64,000 bases of DNA, taken from contig NZ_JACEIB010000006.1 of the NCBI RefSeq assembly GCF_013778325.1, forward strand, positions 124,001 through 188,000, read 5' to 3'. Made by a program: the position numbers and the translations under genes. Under the pieces are notes generated by a model, which saw nothing but the letters and a program-made list of their open reading frames with translations, did no database searches and had not been told where the DNA came from. Below are positions 57,406-64,000 of this stretch, one piece after another. Each line of letters starts with the position of its first letter. Within the stretch, counting starts at the first letter, position 1. Origin of the DNA: Sphingomonas chungangi (GTDB lineage Bacteria; Pseudomonadota; Alphaproteobacteria; Sphingomonadales; Sphingomonadaceae).

Positions 57406-57788
57406 AGCTCCTGCTTGATACGCATCTGTTGCTCTGGGCGGCGCAGGGTTCGGATCGGCTGGGCGCAGAGGTTCGCGGGTTGATCGAGGACGAGCATAAC
57501 GATTTGCTGTTCAGCGTCGCGAGCATCTGGGAAATCGTAATCAAGTCCGGCCTTGGTCGTGCGGATTTCGAAGTCGATCCGGTTGCCTTGCGGAGCGGGC
57601 TCATCGCGGCGGGATATGGGGAATTGGACGTGCGTGCGACGCATGTTCTGGCAGTGGCCGATCTGCCGTCATTGCACCGCGATCCGTTCGATCGGCTGCT
57701 GGTTGCCCAGGCGCTTGGTGAGAATGCCACGCTGGTGACGGCCGATGGAGCGGTCTCCGGCTACCCCGGCAAGATTAAGCTGGTCTGA
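57402..57788 (+). CDS. PIN-domain toxin (VapC-like)
   Basis: A 128-residue PIN nuclease: metal ligands D6 in KLLLDTHLLLW, E44 in SIWEIVIK, D94/D97 in HRDPFDRLLVAQA, and D115 in VTADGAV. It is an RNase toxin held in check by the upstream Phd-type antitoxin. The GTG start overlaps the antitoxin stop. A bidirectional terminator follows it and separates it from rplL. Confidence 0.9.
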   Translation: MKLLLDTHLLLWAAQGSDRLGAEVRGLIEDEHNDLLFSVASIWEIVIKSGLGRADFEVDPVALRSGLIAAGYGELDVRATHVLAVADLPSLHRDPFDRLLVAQALGENATLVTADGAVSGYPGKIKLV

Positions 57789-57792
57789 TACG

Positions 57793-57822
57793 AAAAGGGG
57801 CGACCCGTCGCCGGGCCGCCCC
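57793..57822 (-). terminator. Terminator after rplL
   Basis: An 11-bp stem GGGGCGACCCG/CGGGCCGCCCC with one mismatch and loop TCGC. On the minus strand it is followed by TTTTCG. It ends rplJL transcripts upstream of the toxin gene's end and stops read-through toward rpoB. Confidence 0.82.
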
Positions 57823-57866
57823 TCTCGCTTGGCTCTGAAGCCCGGTGCGCCCGAAGGCGCGCCGGA

Positions 57867-58244
57867 TTACTTCAGCTCGACAGTGGCACCAGCCTCTTCG
57901 AGCTGCTTCTTGACCTTCTCGGCCTCGTCCTTGTTCACGCCTTCCTTGACGGCCTTCGGCGCGCCCTCGACCAGGGCCTTCGCCTCGGTCAGGCCCAGGC
58001 CGGTGATGGCGCGGACTTCCTTGATGACGTTGATCTTCTTGCCACCGTCGCCGGTGAGGATCACGTCGAACTCGGTCTTCTCTTCGGCGGCCGGGGCGGC
58101 GGCGCCACCACCACCCGGGGCGGCAACCGCCACGGCAGCGGCGGCCGAAACGCCCCACTTCTCTTCGAGCAGCTTCGAGAGCTCGGCGGCCTCGAGAACG
58201 GTCAGGGCGGACAGGTCGTCAACGAGCTTCTGCAGGTCAGCCAT
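57867..58244 (-). CDS. rplL: 50S ribosomal protein L7/L12
   Basis: A 125-residue L7/L12: N-terminal dimerisation domain ([20 protein letters not shown]), an Ala/Gly-rich hinge, and the factor-binding domain ([20 protein letters not shown], then [20 protein letters not shown]). It is the stalk protein that recruits translation GTPases. 75 bases after rplJ in the same operon. Confidence 0.97.
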   Translation of the reverse strand: MADLQKLVDDLSALTVLEAAELSKLLEEKWGVSAAAAVAVAAPGGGGAAAPAAEEKTEFDVILTGDGGKKINVIKEVRAITGLGLTEAKALVEGAPKAVKEGVNKDEAEKVKKQLEEAGATVELK

Positions 58245-58319
58245 TGTAGGTCTCCAAATGTGGGGCGGCGCCCCAATATGTCTTCGAAATAAGGTCTAGA
58301 ACGTCTCGGGCCCGAGGGA

Positions 58320-58835
58320 TCAGGCCGCGTCCTTCTCCGCATAGGCCGAGAACACGCGCGCGAGCTGCGCGGCGGGGGCCTGCGTGATCGAGGCGAGCTT
58401 CTGCGCGGGGGCCTGGATGAGGCCCACGAGCTTGGCACGCAGCTCGTCGAGCGACGGCAGTTCGGCCAGAGCCTTCACGCCATTCAAGTCGAGGACGGTG
58501 CTTCCCATCGCACCACCGACAATTTCGATCTTGTCGTTGGTCTTCGCGAACTCGACGACGGCCTTGGCGGCCGCCACCGGATCCTTGGACGACGAAAGCG
58601 CGGTCGGCCCCGTCAGCAGATCGCTGAGCGAGGTGTAGGACGTGCCTTCGGCGGCGATGCGGGCGAGGCGGTTCTTGGCAACCTTGTAGCTGGCGCCAGC
58701 ATCACGCATCTTCACCCGGAGCGCAGTCGCCTGCGTGACCGAGAGGCCGAGATTGCGGGTGACAACCACCACGCCGCTCTCGGAGAAAGTGCGGTTCAGC
58801 TCGGCAACAGCCGCGGACTTCTGATCGCGATCCAT
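58320..58835 (-). CDS. rplJ: 50S ribosomal protein L10
   Basis: A 171-residue L10 with the family core (SVTQATALRVKMRDAGASYK, VAKNRLARIA, and the C-terminal helix that binds L7/L12). The start is ATG 58835, with GTGGAGATTGGC immediately upstream; the frame stays open upstream without similarity. L10 with L7/L12 forms the ribosomal stalk and usually represses its own operon by binding the leader. Confidence 0.96.
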   Translation of the reverse strand: MDRDQKSAAVAELNRTFSESGVVVVTRNLGLSVTQATALRVKMRDAGASYKVAKNRLARIAAEGTSYTSLSDLLTGPTALSSSKDPVAAAKAVVEFAKTNDKIEIVGGAMGSTVLDLNGVKALAELPSLDELRAKLVGLIQAPAQKLASITQAPAAQLARVFSAYAEKDAA

Positions 58836-59100
58836 GCCAATCTCCACTTCGTACATTCCGGCGGCCCAACGCGGGCAACCGGGGTTCGACCGGGAAGCCT
58901 TGCGGGCCTTCCGGCAAACGTCCGTGGGAAATCGTCGACTGGTCGCGCTGGTGCGGGTTCGAAGACCCTTCGCGCGGCAGACCCGGAAGCGCGCCATCGC
59001 ACGGCATCGTCCGGTAAAACTCTTCCCCGCCTATGCAGCACGATTAAGGGGAAACCCCAGCTGCAGTCTCGGACGGCATCGGGAGGTCTCACGACCTTCC
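58836..59100 (-). promoter_or_regulatory. Leader region of rplJL (candidate L10 autoregulatory RNA)
   Basis: This ~265-bp stretch upstream of rplJ is GC-rich, with several inverted repeats (for example TTCCCGGTCG/CGACC pairs and CCGGAAGGCCCGCAAGG). An L10-binding leader is expected here by analogy with other bacteria, but I cannot prove the fold. No gene is supported. Confidence 0.35.
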
Positions 59101-59192
59101 GAAGGGCGCGCTCATAGCGGGGTTGCGCAGAAAGTCAATCGGTGGCGCTAATCGGACATATGCGACAGACTGCGCGCAAGAGGAGCATTTTC

Positions 59193-59597
59193 ATGCTGGC
59201 CGATCTCGATCCGAAGATCCGGATTCCCGACGTTCTTGCGGAGTATCTGGAATGGGAGCCGCAGACCACCGAAGAGAAGGCTGCGGGCTTGGTTCTCGCT
59301 CTGCATCGCCGATGGTTGAATGGTGCCTTCGAGACCACGATCTCCAACCTGCGCGCGGTCGATATATCCGTCGATGCGTGCGTCGAAGCTTATGTCAGAT
59401 TGGGCTTGTCCGAAGCTGCCGGATTGGTCGACCGGGCATCTCAGCGGGTAAGCGCGGATTGGGATGATCTGGATGAGCAGTACGAGCAACTAACTCATGG
59501 CGGAGGAGAGGCAGATGCGGTCGAAGCTGCCGTCATCCGCTACGCCAAATCCCATTTGCCCGCTTTCTCGGGCGCGGATGCCATTCTGAGACGATGA
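59193..59597 (+). CDS. Hypothetical protein, possibly DUF4375-like
   Basis: A 134-residue acidic protein starting MLADLDPKIRIPDVLAEYLE. The segment LVLALHRRWLNGAFETTISN, then YVRLGLSEAAGLVDRA, loosely resembles the DMP19/DUF4375 family (N-G-G-F-type loop, then a helix). The start is ATG 59193, seven bases after AGGAG; an ATG at 59142 is less likely. It lies on the opposite strand to the ribosomal genes in the rplA-rplJ gap. Function unknown. Confidence 0.55.
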   Translation: MLADLDPKIRIPDVLAEYLEWEPQTTEEKAAGLVLALHRRWLNGAFETTISNLRAVDISVDACVEAYVRLGLSEAAGLVDRASQRVSADWDDLDEQYEQLTHGGGEADAVEAAVIRYAKSHLPAFSGADAILRR

Positions 59598-59598
59598 A

Positions 59599-59620
59599 GG
59601 GCCGGGATCGCACCCGGCCC
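59599..59620. terminator. Hairpin after the DUF4375-like gene
   Basis: GGGCCGGG/CCCGGCCC with a six-base loop at 59599-59620, located between two convergent genes. There is no clear T-run on the plus strand, so it is a probable but not certain terminator. Confidence 0.55.
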
Positions 59621-59636
59621 CTCGATAGGCATCAGA

Positions 59637-59849
59637 TCACGGGCACTTGGTCAGTTGGCCCTTCTTCGGCCCGGAGGCGACGTGGCAGCGGCCCTTGGCG
59701 TCCTTGTTGACGGCGGATGCGGCCGGCGCGGCGGCGGCCGGCTTGGCGGCGCACTTGATGAACTTGCCCTTGGCGTCGCGGCAGGGCGCGGCGATCAGGC
59801 TGGTGGCCATAAGAGCGGTGATCGACAGAGCGGCGAAGGTGCGGATCAT
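59637..59849 (-). CDS. Small exported protein with paired cysteines
   Basis: A 70-residue protein with a signal peptide (IRTFAALSITALMATSLIA). The mature part has an Ala/Pro linker flanked by two similar segments, APCRDAKGKFIKCA and KDAKGRCHVASGPKKG, plus a final KCP. Four cysteines suggest two disulfides. The short repeat DAKGKF/DAKGR hints at an internal duplication. It is common in sphingomonads by my recollection, function unknown. Confidence 0.6.
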   Translation of the reverse strand: MIRTFAALSITALMATSLIAAPCRDAKGKFIKCAAKPAAAAPAASAVNKDAKGRCHVASGPKKGQLTKCP

Positions 59850-59971
59850 TGTCTTTCTCCCCCACGAAAGCGTGGTGGCCCGATCCGACTCCGATTTGGG
59901 GGAAAGGTCAATCCGGGGCGGGGAAGGGTGACCGGAAATTAATGTTCGGGCGCGTGGGACAGTGCGCAAAC

Positions 59972-60000
59972 AAAAAGGGCCGGGATCGCTCCCGGCCCTT
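59972..60000 (-). terminator. Terminator after rplA
   Basis: AAGGGCCGGGA/TCCCGGCCCTT is an 11-bp stem with loop TCGC. The minus strand continues TTTGTTTG, giving a T-rich tail. It ends rplKA transcription and separates it from rplJL. Confidence 0.85.
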
Positions 60001-60023
60001 CCTGTTTCAGCTGATCGAAGAGA

Positions 60024-60728
60024 TCAGGCCGCGACCTCGGCGGTGTCGACCTTGATGCCGGCGCCCATGGTGGACGAGACGGCGATCTTCTTCACATACT
60101 TGCCCTTGGCGCCCAACGGCTTGGCCTTGACCAGCGCGTCGATCAGCGCGTCGAAATTCTCGCGCAGGTCGGCTTCGGAGAACGAAGCCTTACCGAGACC
60201 GGCATGGATGATGCCCGCCTTCTCGACACGATATTCGATCTGGCCGCCCTTGGCCGCTTCCACGGCCTTGGCGACGTCCATCGTCACGGTGCCGAGCTTC
60301 GGGTTCGGCATCAGGCCCTTGGGGCCCAGCACCTTGCCGAGACGGCCGACGAGGCCCATCATGTCGGGCGTCGCGATGCAGCGCTCGAACTCGATGGTGC
60401 CGCCCTGGACGATCTCCAGCAGGTCCTCCGCACCGACGACGTCCGCACCGGCGGCCTTGGCCTCCTCGGCCTTGGCGCCACGGGCGAACACGCCGACGCG
60501 CACGGTCTTGCCGGTGCCCTTCGGCAGCGTCACGACGCCGCGGACCATCTGGTCGGCGTGGCGCGGATCGACGCCCAGGTTCACCGCGACCTCGATGGTC
60601 TCGTCGAACTTGGAAGTGGCGTTCGCCTTGGCGAGCGCGATGGCTTCGGAGACGCCGTACAGCTTCTCGCGATCGACGGCGGTGGCGAGGCCCTGGGCCT
60701 TCTTGGTCAGCTTCTTAGCCTTGAGCAT
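60024..60728 (-). CDS. rplA: 50S ribosomal protein L1
   Basis: A 234-residue L1 with the family hallmark [12 protein letters not shown] and the [20 protein letters not shown]-type N-terminal region. The start is ATG 60728, four bases after the rplK stop, with GGAGGG upstream inside rplK. L1 forms the movable stalk next to the E site and usually regulates rplKA. Confidence 0.97.
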   Translation of the reverse strand: MLKAKKLTKKAQGLATAVDREKLYGVSEAIALAKANATSKFDETIEVAVNLGVDPRHADQMVRGVVTLPKGTGKTVRVGVFARGAKAEEAKAAGADVVGAEDLLEIVQGGTIEFERCIATPDMMGLVGRLGKVLGPKGLMPNPKLGTVTMDVAKAVEAAKGGQIEYRVEKAGIIHAGLGKASFSEADLRENFDALIDALVKAKPLGAKGKYVKKIAVSSTMGAGIKVDTAEVAA

Positions 60729-60732
60729 CGGA

Positions 60733-61164
60733 TCAGCCCTCCACCACTTCGAGGCCCATCGCGCGGGCGGAGCCTTCAATCGTCTTCGTGGCCGCTTCGA
60801 TCGAGGCGGCGTTCAGGTCCTTCATCTTGACCTGGGCGATCTCTTCGAGCTGCGAGCGCTTGATCTTGCCGGCGGACGCCTTGCCCGGGGTCTTGGAACC
60901 CGACTTCAGGCCGATCGCCTTCTTGATCAGGAAGGTCGCCGGCGGCGTCTTCGTGATGAAGGAGAAGGAGCGGTCGGCATAGACGGTGATGATCGTCGGG
61001 ATGGGCATACCCTTCTCGAGGTCGCCCGTCGCGGCGTTGAACGCCTTGCAGAATTCCATGATGTTGACGCCGCGCTGGCCCAGCGCCGGGCCGATCGGCG
61101 GCGACGGGTTGGCAGCGCCGGCGGCGACCTGCAGCTTGATGTAACCGGTAATCTTCTTCGCCAT
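60733..61164 (-). CDS. rplK: 50S ribosomal protein L11
   Basis: A 143-residue L11 ([20 protein letters not shown], then [20 protein letters not shown] and the C-terminal RNA-binding domain with GSARAMGL). It forms the GTPase-associated centre with 23S rRNA and is where thiostrepton-like drugs act. It lies 83 bases after nusG in the same operon. Confidence 0.97.
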   Translation of the reverse strand: MAKKITGYIKLQVAAGAANPSPPIGPALGQRGVNIMEFCKAFNAATGDLEKGMPIPTIITVYADRSFSFITKTPPATFLIKKAIGLKSGSKTPGKASAGKIKRSQLEEIAQVKMKDLNAASIEAATKTIEGSARAMGLEVVEG

Positions 61165-61247
61165 TGAAACCTCCTATGGCTTAGCGGTGCTGACGGCCCC
61201 GAAGAGCCTCCCGCGGACTTTCCCGGCTTGCGGCCGGAAACCTTGAA

Positions 61248-61787
61248 TTACTTGACCCGCTCGACCTGCTCGAACTCGAGCTCGACCGGCGTGGCGCGGC
61301 CGAAGATCGACACGGCGACCTTCACGCGGCTGCGATCGAAATCCAGCTCCTCGACCAGGCCGTTGAACGAGGCGAAGGGGCCTTCGAGCACCTTGACGTT
61401 GTCGCCGATGTCGAAATCGACCTTGATCTTCGTCTTGGGCTGGGCGACCGCCTGCTCCTCCTTGGTGTTGAGGATGCGGGCCGCCTCGGCCTCGCTGATC
61501 GGCTGCGGCTTGCCGTTGGAGCCGAGGAAGCCCGTCACCTTCGGCGTGTTGCGGACGAGGTGATAGACGTCGTCGTTCATGTGCAGCTTGGCCAGCACAT
61601 AGCCGGGAAAGAACTTGCGGTCGGACGTGATCTTCTTGCCGCGACGGACCTCGGTGACCTTCTCGGTCGGCACCTCGACGGCCTCGACCAGCTGATCGAG
61701 CCCCATGCGGGTGGCGTCGGCGAGGATCTGCTCCCTCACCTTGTTCTCGAAGCCCGAGTAAGCGTGGATGATGTACCAGCGCGACAT
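61248..61787 (-). CDS. nusG: Transcription termination/antitermination factor NusG
   Basis: A 179-residue NusG: MSRWYIIHAYSGFENKVREQ start, then the NGN domain that binds RNA polymerase and a C-terminal KOW domain (FDIGDNVKVLEGPFASFNG) that contacts Rho or ribosomal S10. Located nine bases after secE as in most bacteria. Confidence 0.97.
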   Translation of the reverse strand: MSRWYIIHAYSGFENKVREQILADATRMGLDQLVEAVEVPTEKVTEVRRGKKITSDRKFFPGYVLAKLHMNDDVYHLVRNTPKVTGFLGSNGKPQPISEAEAARILNTKEEQAVAQPKTKIKVDFDIGDNVKVLEGPFASFNGLVEELDFDRSRVKVAVSIFGRATPVELEFEQVERVK

Positions 61788-61796
61788 GTAAATTCC

Positions 61797-62030
61797 TTAG
61801 CCGACGAGCTTGAGCAGTTCTTGCGCGAGGAAGTTGAACGCATTGTCCACCCCCATGAAGAACAAGGCGAGGATCGTCGTCATGACCAGCACCATCACGG
61901 CGGTCATGGTCGTCTCCCGGCGGGTCGGCCACGTGACCTTGCTGGTCTCGGTCCGCACCTGCTGGATGAATTCGAGGGCATTGTGGATCATGCCACCGCC
62001 CGTCTCGCCCGTCCTCGCCACTTGGCTCAC
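61797..62030 (-). CDS. secE: Protein translocase subunit SecE
   Basis: A 77-residue SecE with one membrane helix (TTMTAVMVLVMTTILALFFMG) preceded by the amphipathic RTETSKVTWPTRRET segment that is diagnostic of bacterial SecE. The start is GTG 62030; an ATG 13 codons in (M-I-H-N-A-L) is possible. It completes the SecYEG channel, and lies between tRNA-Trp and nusG as usual. Confidence 0.9.
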   Translation of the reverse strand: MSQVARTGETGGGMIHNALEFIQQVRTETSKVTWPTRRETTMTAVMVLVMTTILALFFMGVDNAFNFLAQELLKLVG

Positions 62031-62159
62031 ACCTTCTCTCGATGACCTTGGCCATCAACGACACAAGAGGCCGCAGGCACCTATCCTCCGGAGAGGCGGC
62101 GCCCTGGCCTCGCTCAATTCCGCTTCCGACCCCCTCGAACTCCGCTCGCCGTCAGGCGA

Positions 62160-62235
62160 TGGCAGGAGTGGAGGGACTCGAACCCCCGGCATTCGGTTTT
62201 GGAGACCGACGCTCTACCAGCTGAGCTACACTCCT
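62160..62235 (-). tRNA. tRNA-Trp (anticodon CCA)
   Basis: A 76-nt tRNA: acceptor stem AGGAGTG/CACTCCT, anticodon stem TCGGT/ACCGA with loop CTCCAAA giving CCA, T loop TTCGAGT, and encoded CCA. Upstream of secE as in many alphaproteobacteria. Confidence 0.97.
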
Positions 62236-62290
62236 ACGGGTCGGGAGCGGAAGCGGCTCATAGCGGGAGAGGTGATGGCGTGCAAGCGCC

Positions 62291-64000
62291 TCAATAGACG
62301 CGGAGCAGGCGATCCTCGGTCTGGCCGCGCGTGTGAGCGATCTCGGCGGCTTCCTGGGGGCCGACCGGCTGGCCGACCAGCCAGCCCTGGATCTGGCGGC
62401 AGCCGAGGCCGCGCATCTTGTCGAACTCGTTGCGCGTCTCGGCACCCTCGGCGATCGTCGCCATGCCGAGCGACTCCGCCATCGCCACGATCGCCTTGAC
62501 GATCGCCACGCTCTCCGGCCCGTTGCCGGCGGCACCGCGCACGAAGCTGCGATCGATCTTGATCGAGGAGAAACGCGCCTTGCGCAGATAGGCGAGGCTG
62601 GACTTGCCGGTGCCGAAATCGTCGAGCGTGATGCGCACGCCTAGCGCCAGGATCTTGTCGACCACGCCGGTCAGGCTGCCGTCGCGGACGAAGACTTCCT
62701 CGGCGACCTCCAGCTCCAGCCGCTCTGGCGCGAGGCCGGAGTGGGAGAGGGCGGCGATGATCGTCGCGGGAAGCTGCGGGTCCTTGAGCTGGGCGGCGGC
62801 CATGTTGACCGAGACGCGGATATGGTCGGGCCACGTTACCGCATCGCGGCAGGCGGAGTGCATCACCCAGTCGCCGATGCGGCCGATCAGGCGGGCTTCC
62901 TCCGCCACCGGGATGAAGACCTCCGGCGAGACGTTGCCGAGCTCGGGGTGGGTCCAGCGCAGGAAGGCCTCGAAGCCGGTGAGGCCGCCCTTCTGCGCCT
63001 CGACGATCGGCTGATAGACCAGGCTGAGCTCGCGCCGCTCCAGCGCGTCGCGCAGCGCGATCTCGATGCGGCGCTTGTGCTCGGCCTGGGCGTGGAGCGA
63101 AGGCTCGTAGCGGCGATGCACGCCGCGCCCGTCATCCTTGGCGCGGTAGAGCGCGAGGTCTGCGTTGCGCAGCAGCGTCTCGACCACGCGGCCGTCGAGC
63201 GGTGCCGTCGCCGATCCCACCGAGCCGCCGATATGCAGCTCGTTGCCCTCGATCTCGAACGGCCGGGAGAGAGTGAGGACGATGCGCTCGGCCAGCACAT
63301 CGACGCGATCGCGGTCGTTGGCGTCGGGCAGTACGACGGCGAACTCGTCGCCGCCCAGCCGTCCGCAGACGTCGCCGGGCGCCAGCAAGGCAGAGATGCG
63401 ATTCGCCACCTCGATGAGCAGCTTGTCGCCGATCGGGTGGCCGAGCGTGTCGTTGACCTGCTTGAAGCGATCGAGATCGATCAGCATCAGCGTCGAGCGA
63501 TTGCCGTTGCGGTGGCTGGCGGCCAGCGCCTCGCCCAGCCGCTCGATAACATGAGCGCGGTTGGCGAGACCGGTGAGCGCGTCGAAGCGGGCCATGCGAT
63601 CGATCCGCTCGGCCGAGCGATGGCGCTCGGTCGCGTCGGTGCCGACACCCCAGAAGCCGATCAGCGCGCCGCGCTCGTCGCGCCGGGGCGCGGCGGACAG
63701 CGACCACCAGCGGCGCTCGCCGCCGACCATCACCGGCACGACCAGATCGCGGAAGCTTTCACGCAGGCGCAGCTTGTCGGCGAGCATGCGGATGCCGGGC
63801 GCGACGTCGCCATGATCCCAGCCTTCGCCGGCCAGCACGGCGAGCAGCGACTTGCCCTCCAGCTGGTCGCGGCGCGCGCCGAACAGGCGGGCGAAGCGCG
63901 GCGAGACGTCGACCAGGCACTTGGCGGCATCGGTGCGCCACAGCCAGTCGGCGCTGGTATCCTCGAACTCGCGGAGCAGGAGGGAGATCACCTCCTCCTT
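62291..64000 (-). CDS. GGDEF-EAL protein with PAS sensor (partial, cut by window end)
   Basis: A 566+ residue protein whose N-terminus is beyond the window: the frame continues through the last base (K-E-E-V-I-S-L-L-L), so the GTG at 63991 is unlikely to be the true start. It has a PAS domain (FEDTSADWLWRTDAAKCLVD), a GGDEF domain with an intact signature (GRLGGDEFAVVLPD), and an EAL domain in which the name-giving motif is EAF (GFEAFLRW), followed by NMAAAQL, LDDFGTG, KIDRSFV and IAEGAE. It probably makes and/or breaks cyclic-di-GMP; the EAF variation keeps the catalytic glutamate. Confidence 0.88.
   Translation of the reverse strand, partial: KEEVISLLLREFEDTSADWLWRTDAAKCLVDVSPRFARLFGARRDQLEGKSLLAVLAGEGWDHGDVAPGIRMLADKLRLRESFRDLVVPVMVGGERRWWSLSAAPRRDERGALIGFWGVGTDATERHRSAERIDRMARFDALTGLANRAHVIERLGEALAASHRNGNRSTLMLIDLDRFKQVNDTLGHPIGDKLLIEVANRISALLAPGDVCGRLGGDEFAVVLPDANDRDRVDVLAERIVLTLSRPFEIEGNELHIGGSVGSATAPLDGRVVETLLRNADLALYRAKDDGRGVHRRYEPSLHAQAEHKRRIEIALRDALERRELSLVYQPIVEAQKGGLTGFEAFLRWTHPELGNVSPEVFIPVAEEARLIGRIGDWVMHSACRDAVTWPDHIRVSVNMAAAQLKDPQLPATIIAALSHSGLAPERLELEVAEEVFVRDGSLTGVVDKILALGVRITLDDFGTGKSSLAYLRKARFSSIKIDRSFVRGAAGNGPESVAIVKAIVAMAESLGMATIAEGAETRNEFDKMRGLGCRQIQGWLVGQPVGPQEAAEIAHTRGQTEDRLLRVY

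Noticed and set aside
62152-62535. A minus-strand frame over tRNA-Trp reading SVAQLVERRSPKPNAGGSS
   Set aside because: It is translated tRNA sequence, a common artefact, and lies on top of the GGDEF-EAL gene.

Overview
The window is high-GC DNA from an alphaproteobacterium, most likely a sphingomonad (Sphingomonadaceae). The evidence is the tRNA-Trp-secE-nusG-rplKA-rplJL-rpoBC order, the sphingomonad-style pairing of a TPR-sulfotransferase with a TonB-dependent receptor, a bacteriophytochrome, a PmtA-type methyltransferase, an inositol-phosphoceramide-synthase-like PAP2 enzyme and several short palindromic interspersed repeats. The genus assignment is inference; no 16S rRNA gene is present. 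I see no prophage, insertion sequence or CRISPR array.

Layout. 1-6179: a tightly overlapping type III secretion operon (partial gene, then sctD, sctF-like, sctI, sctJ, sctK, sctL, sctN, sctO, sctP). 6242-10112: a glycosyltransferase, a TTG-started flavin oxidoreductase, a glutamine amidotransferase and an SH3-like exported protein. 10295-13633: one protein joining a GH18-like domain, a NodB-type deacetylase and a GT2 glycosyltransferase. 13634-14541: repeat-rich intergenic DNA around a small membrane protein. 14542-17802: a histidine kinase / OmpR regulator / PDZ protein operon divergent from a TetR regulator. 17946-23929: TPR-sulfotransferase, TonB-dependent receptor, exported amidohydrolase. 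24019-29579: a light-signalling operon (bacteriophytochrome, single-domain response regulator, large hybrid kinase).

29576-35756 is rich in envelope-lipid enzymes: phosphatidylserine decarboxylase, a class III aminotransferase, an Mpo1-like membrane protein, PmtA, an LpxH-like phosphoesterase and a GT4 glycosyltransferase. 35872-38990: small membrane protein, an unannotated 24-codon ORF with its own terminator, a CHASE2-EAL protein and tRNA-Gly(TCC). 39226-48002: PAP2 enzyme, GDPD-like protein, DUF6491-like protein, polysaccharide flippase, CHAP protein, M20 peptidase, radical SAM protein, GT4 glycosyltransferase and a membrane protein.

48141-62235 is the minus-strand transcription and translation core: rpoC, rpoB, rplL, rplJ, rplA, rplK, nusG, secE and tRNA-Trp. 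A Phd/VapC-type toxin-antitoxin pair sits on the opposite strand between rpoB and rplL, and a palindromic repeat lies between rpoB and rpoC. The window ends inside a GGDEF-EAL protein.

The features most worth follow-up are the compact T3SS operon without sctQ-V in view, the aromatic-rich 24-residue mini-ORF with an intrinsic terminator, the three-domain carbohydrate enzyme, the phytochrome-hybrid-kinase operon, and the lipid-modifying cluster with its unusual divergent regulatory region.
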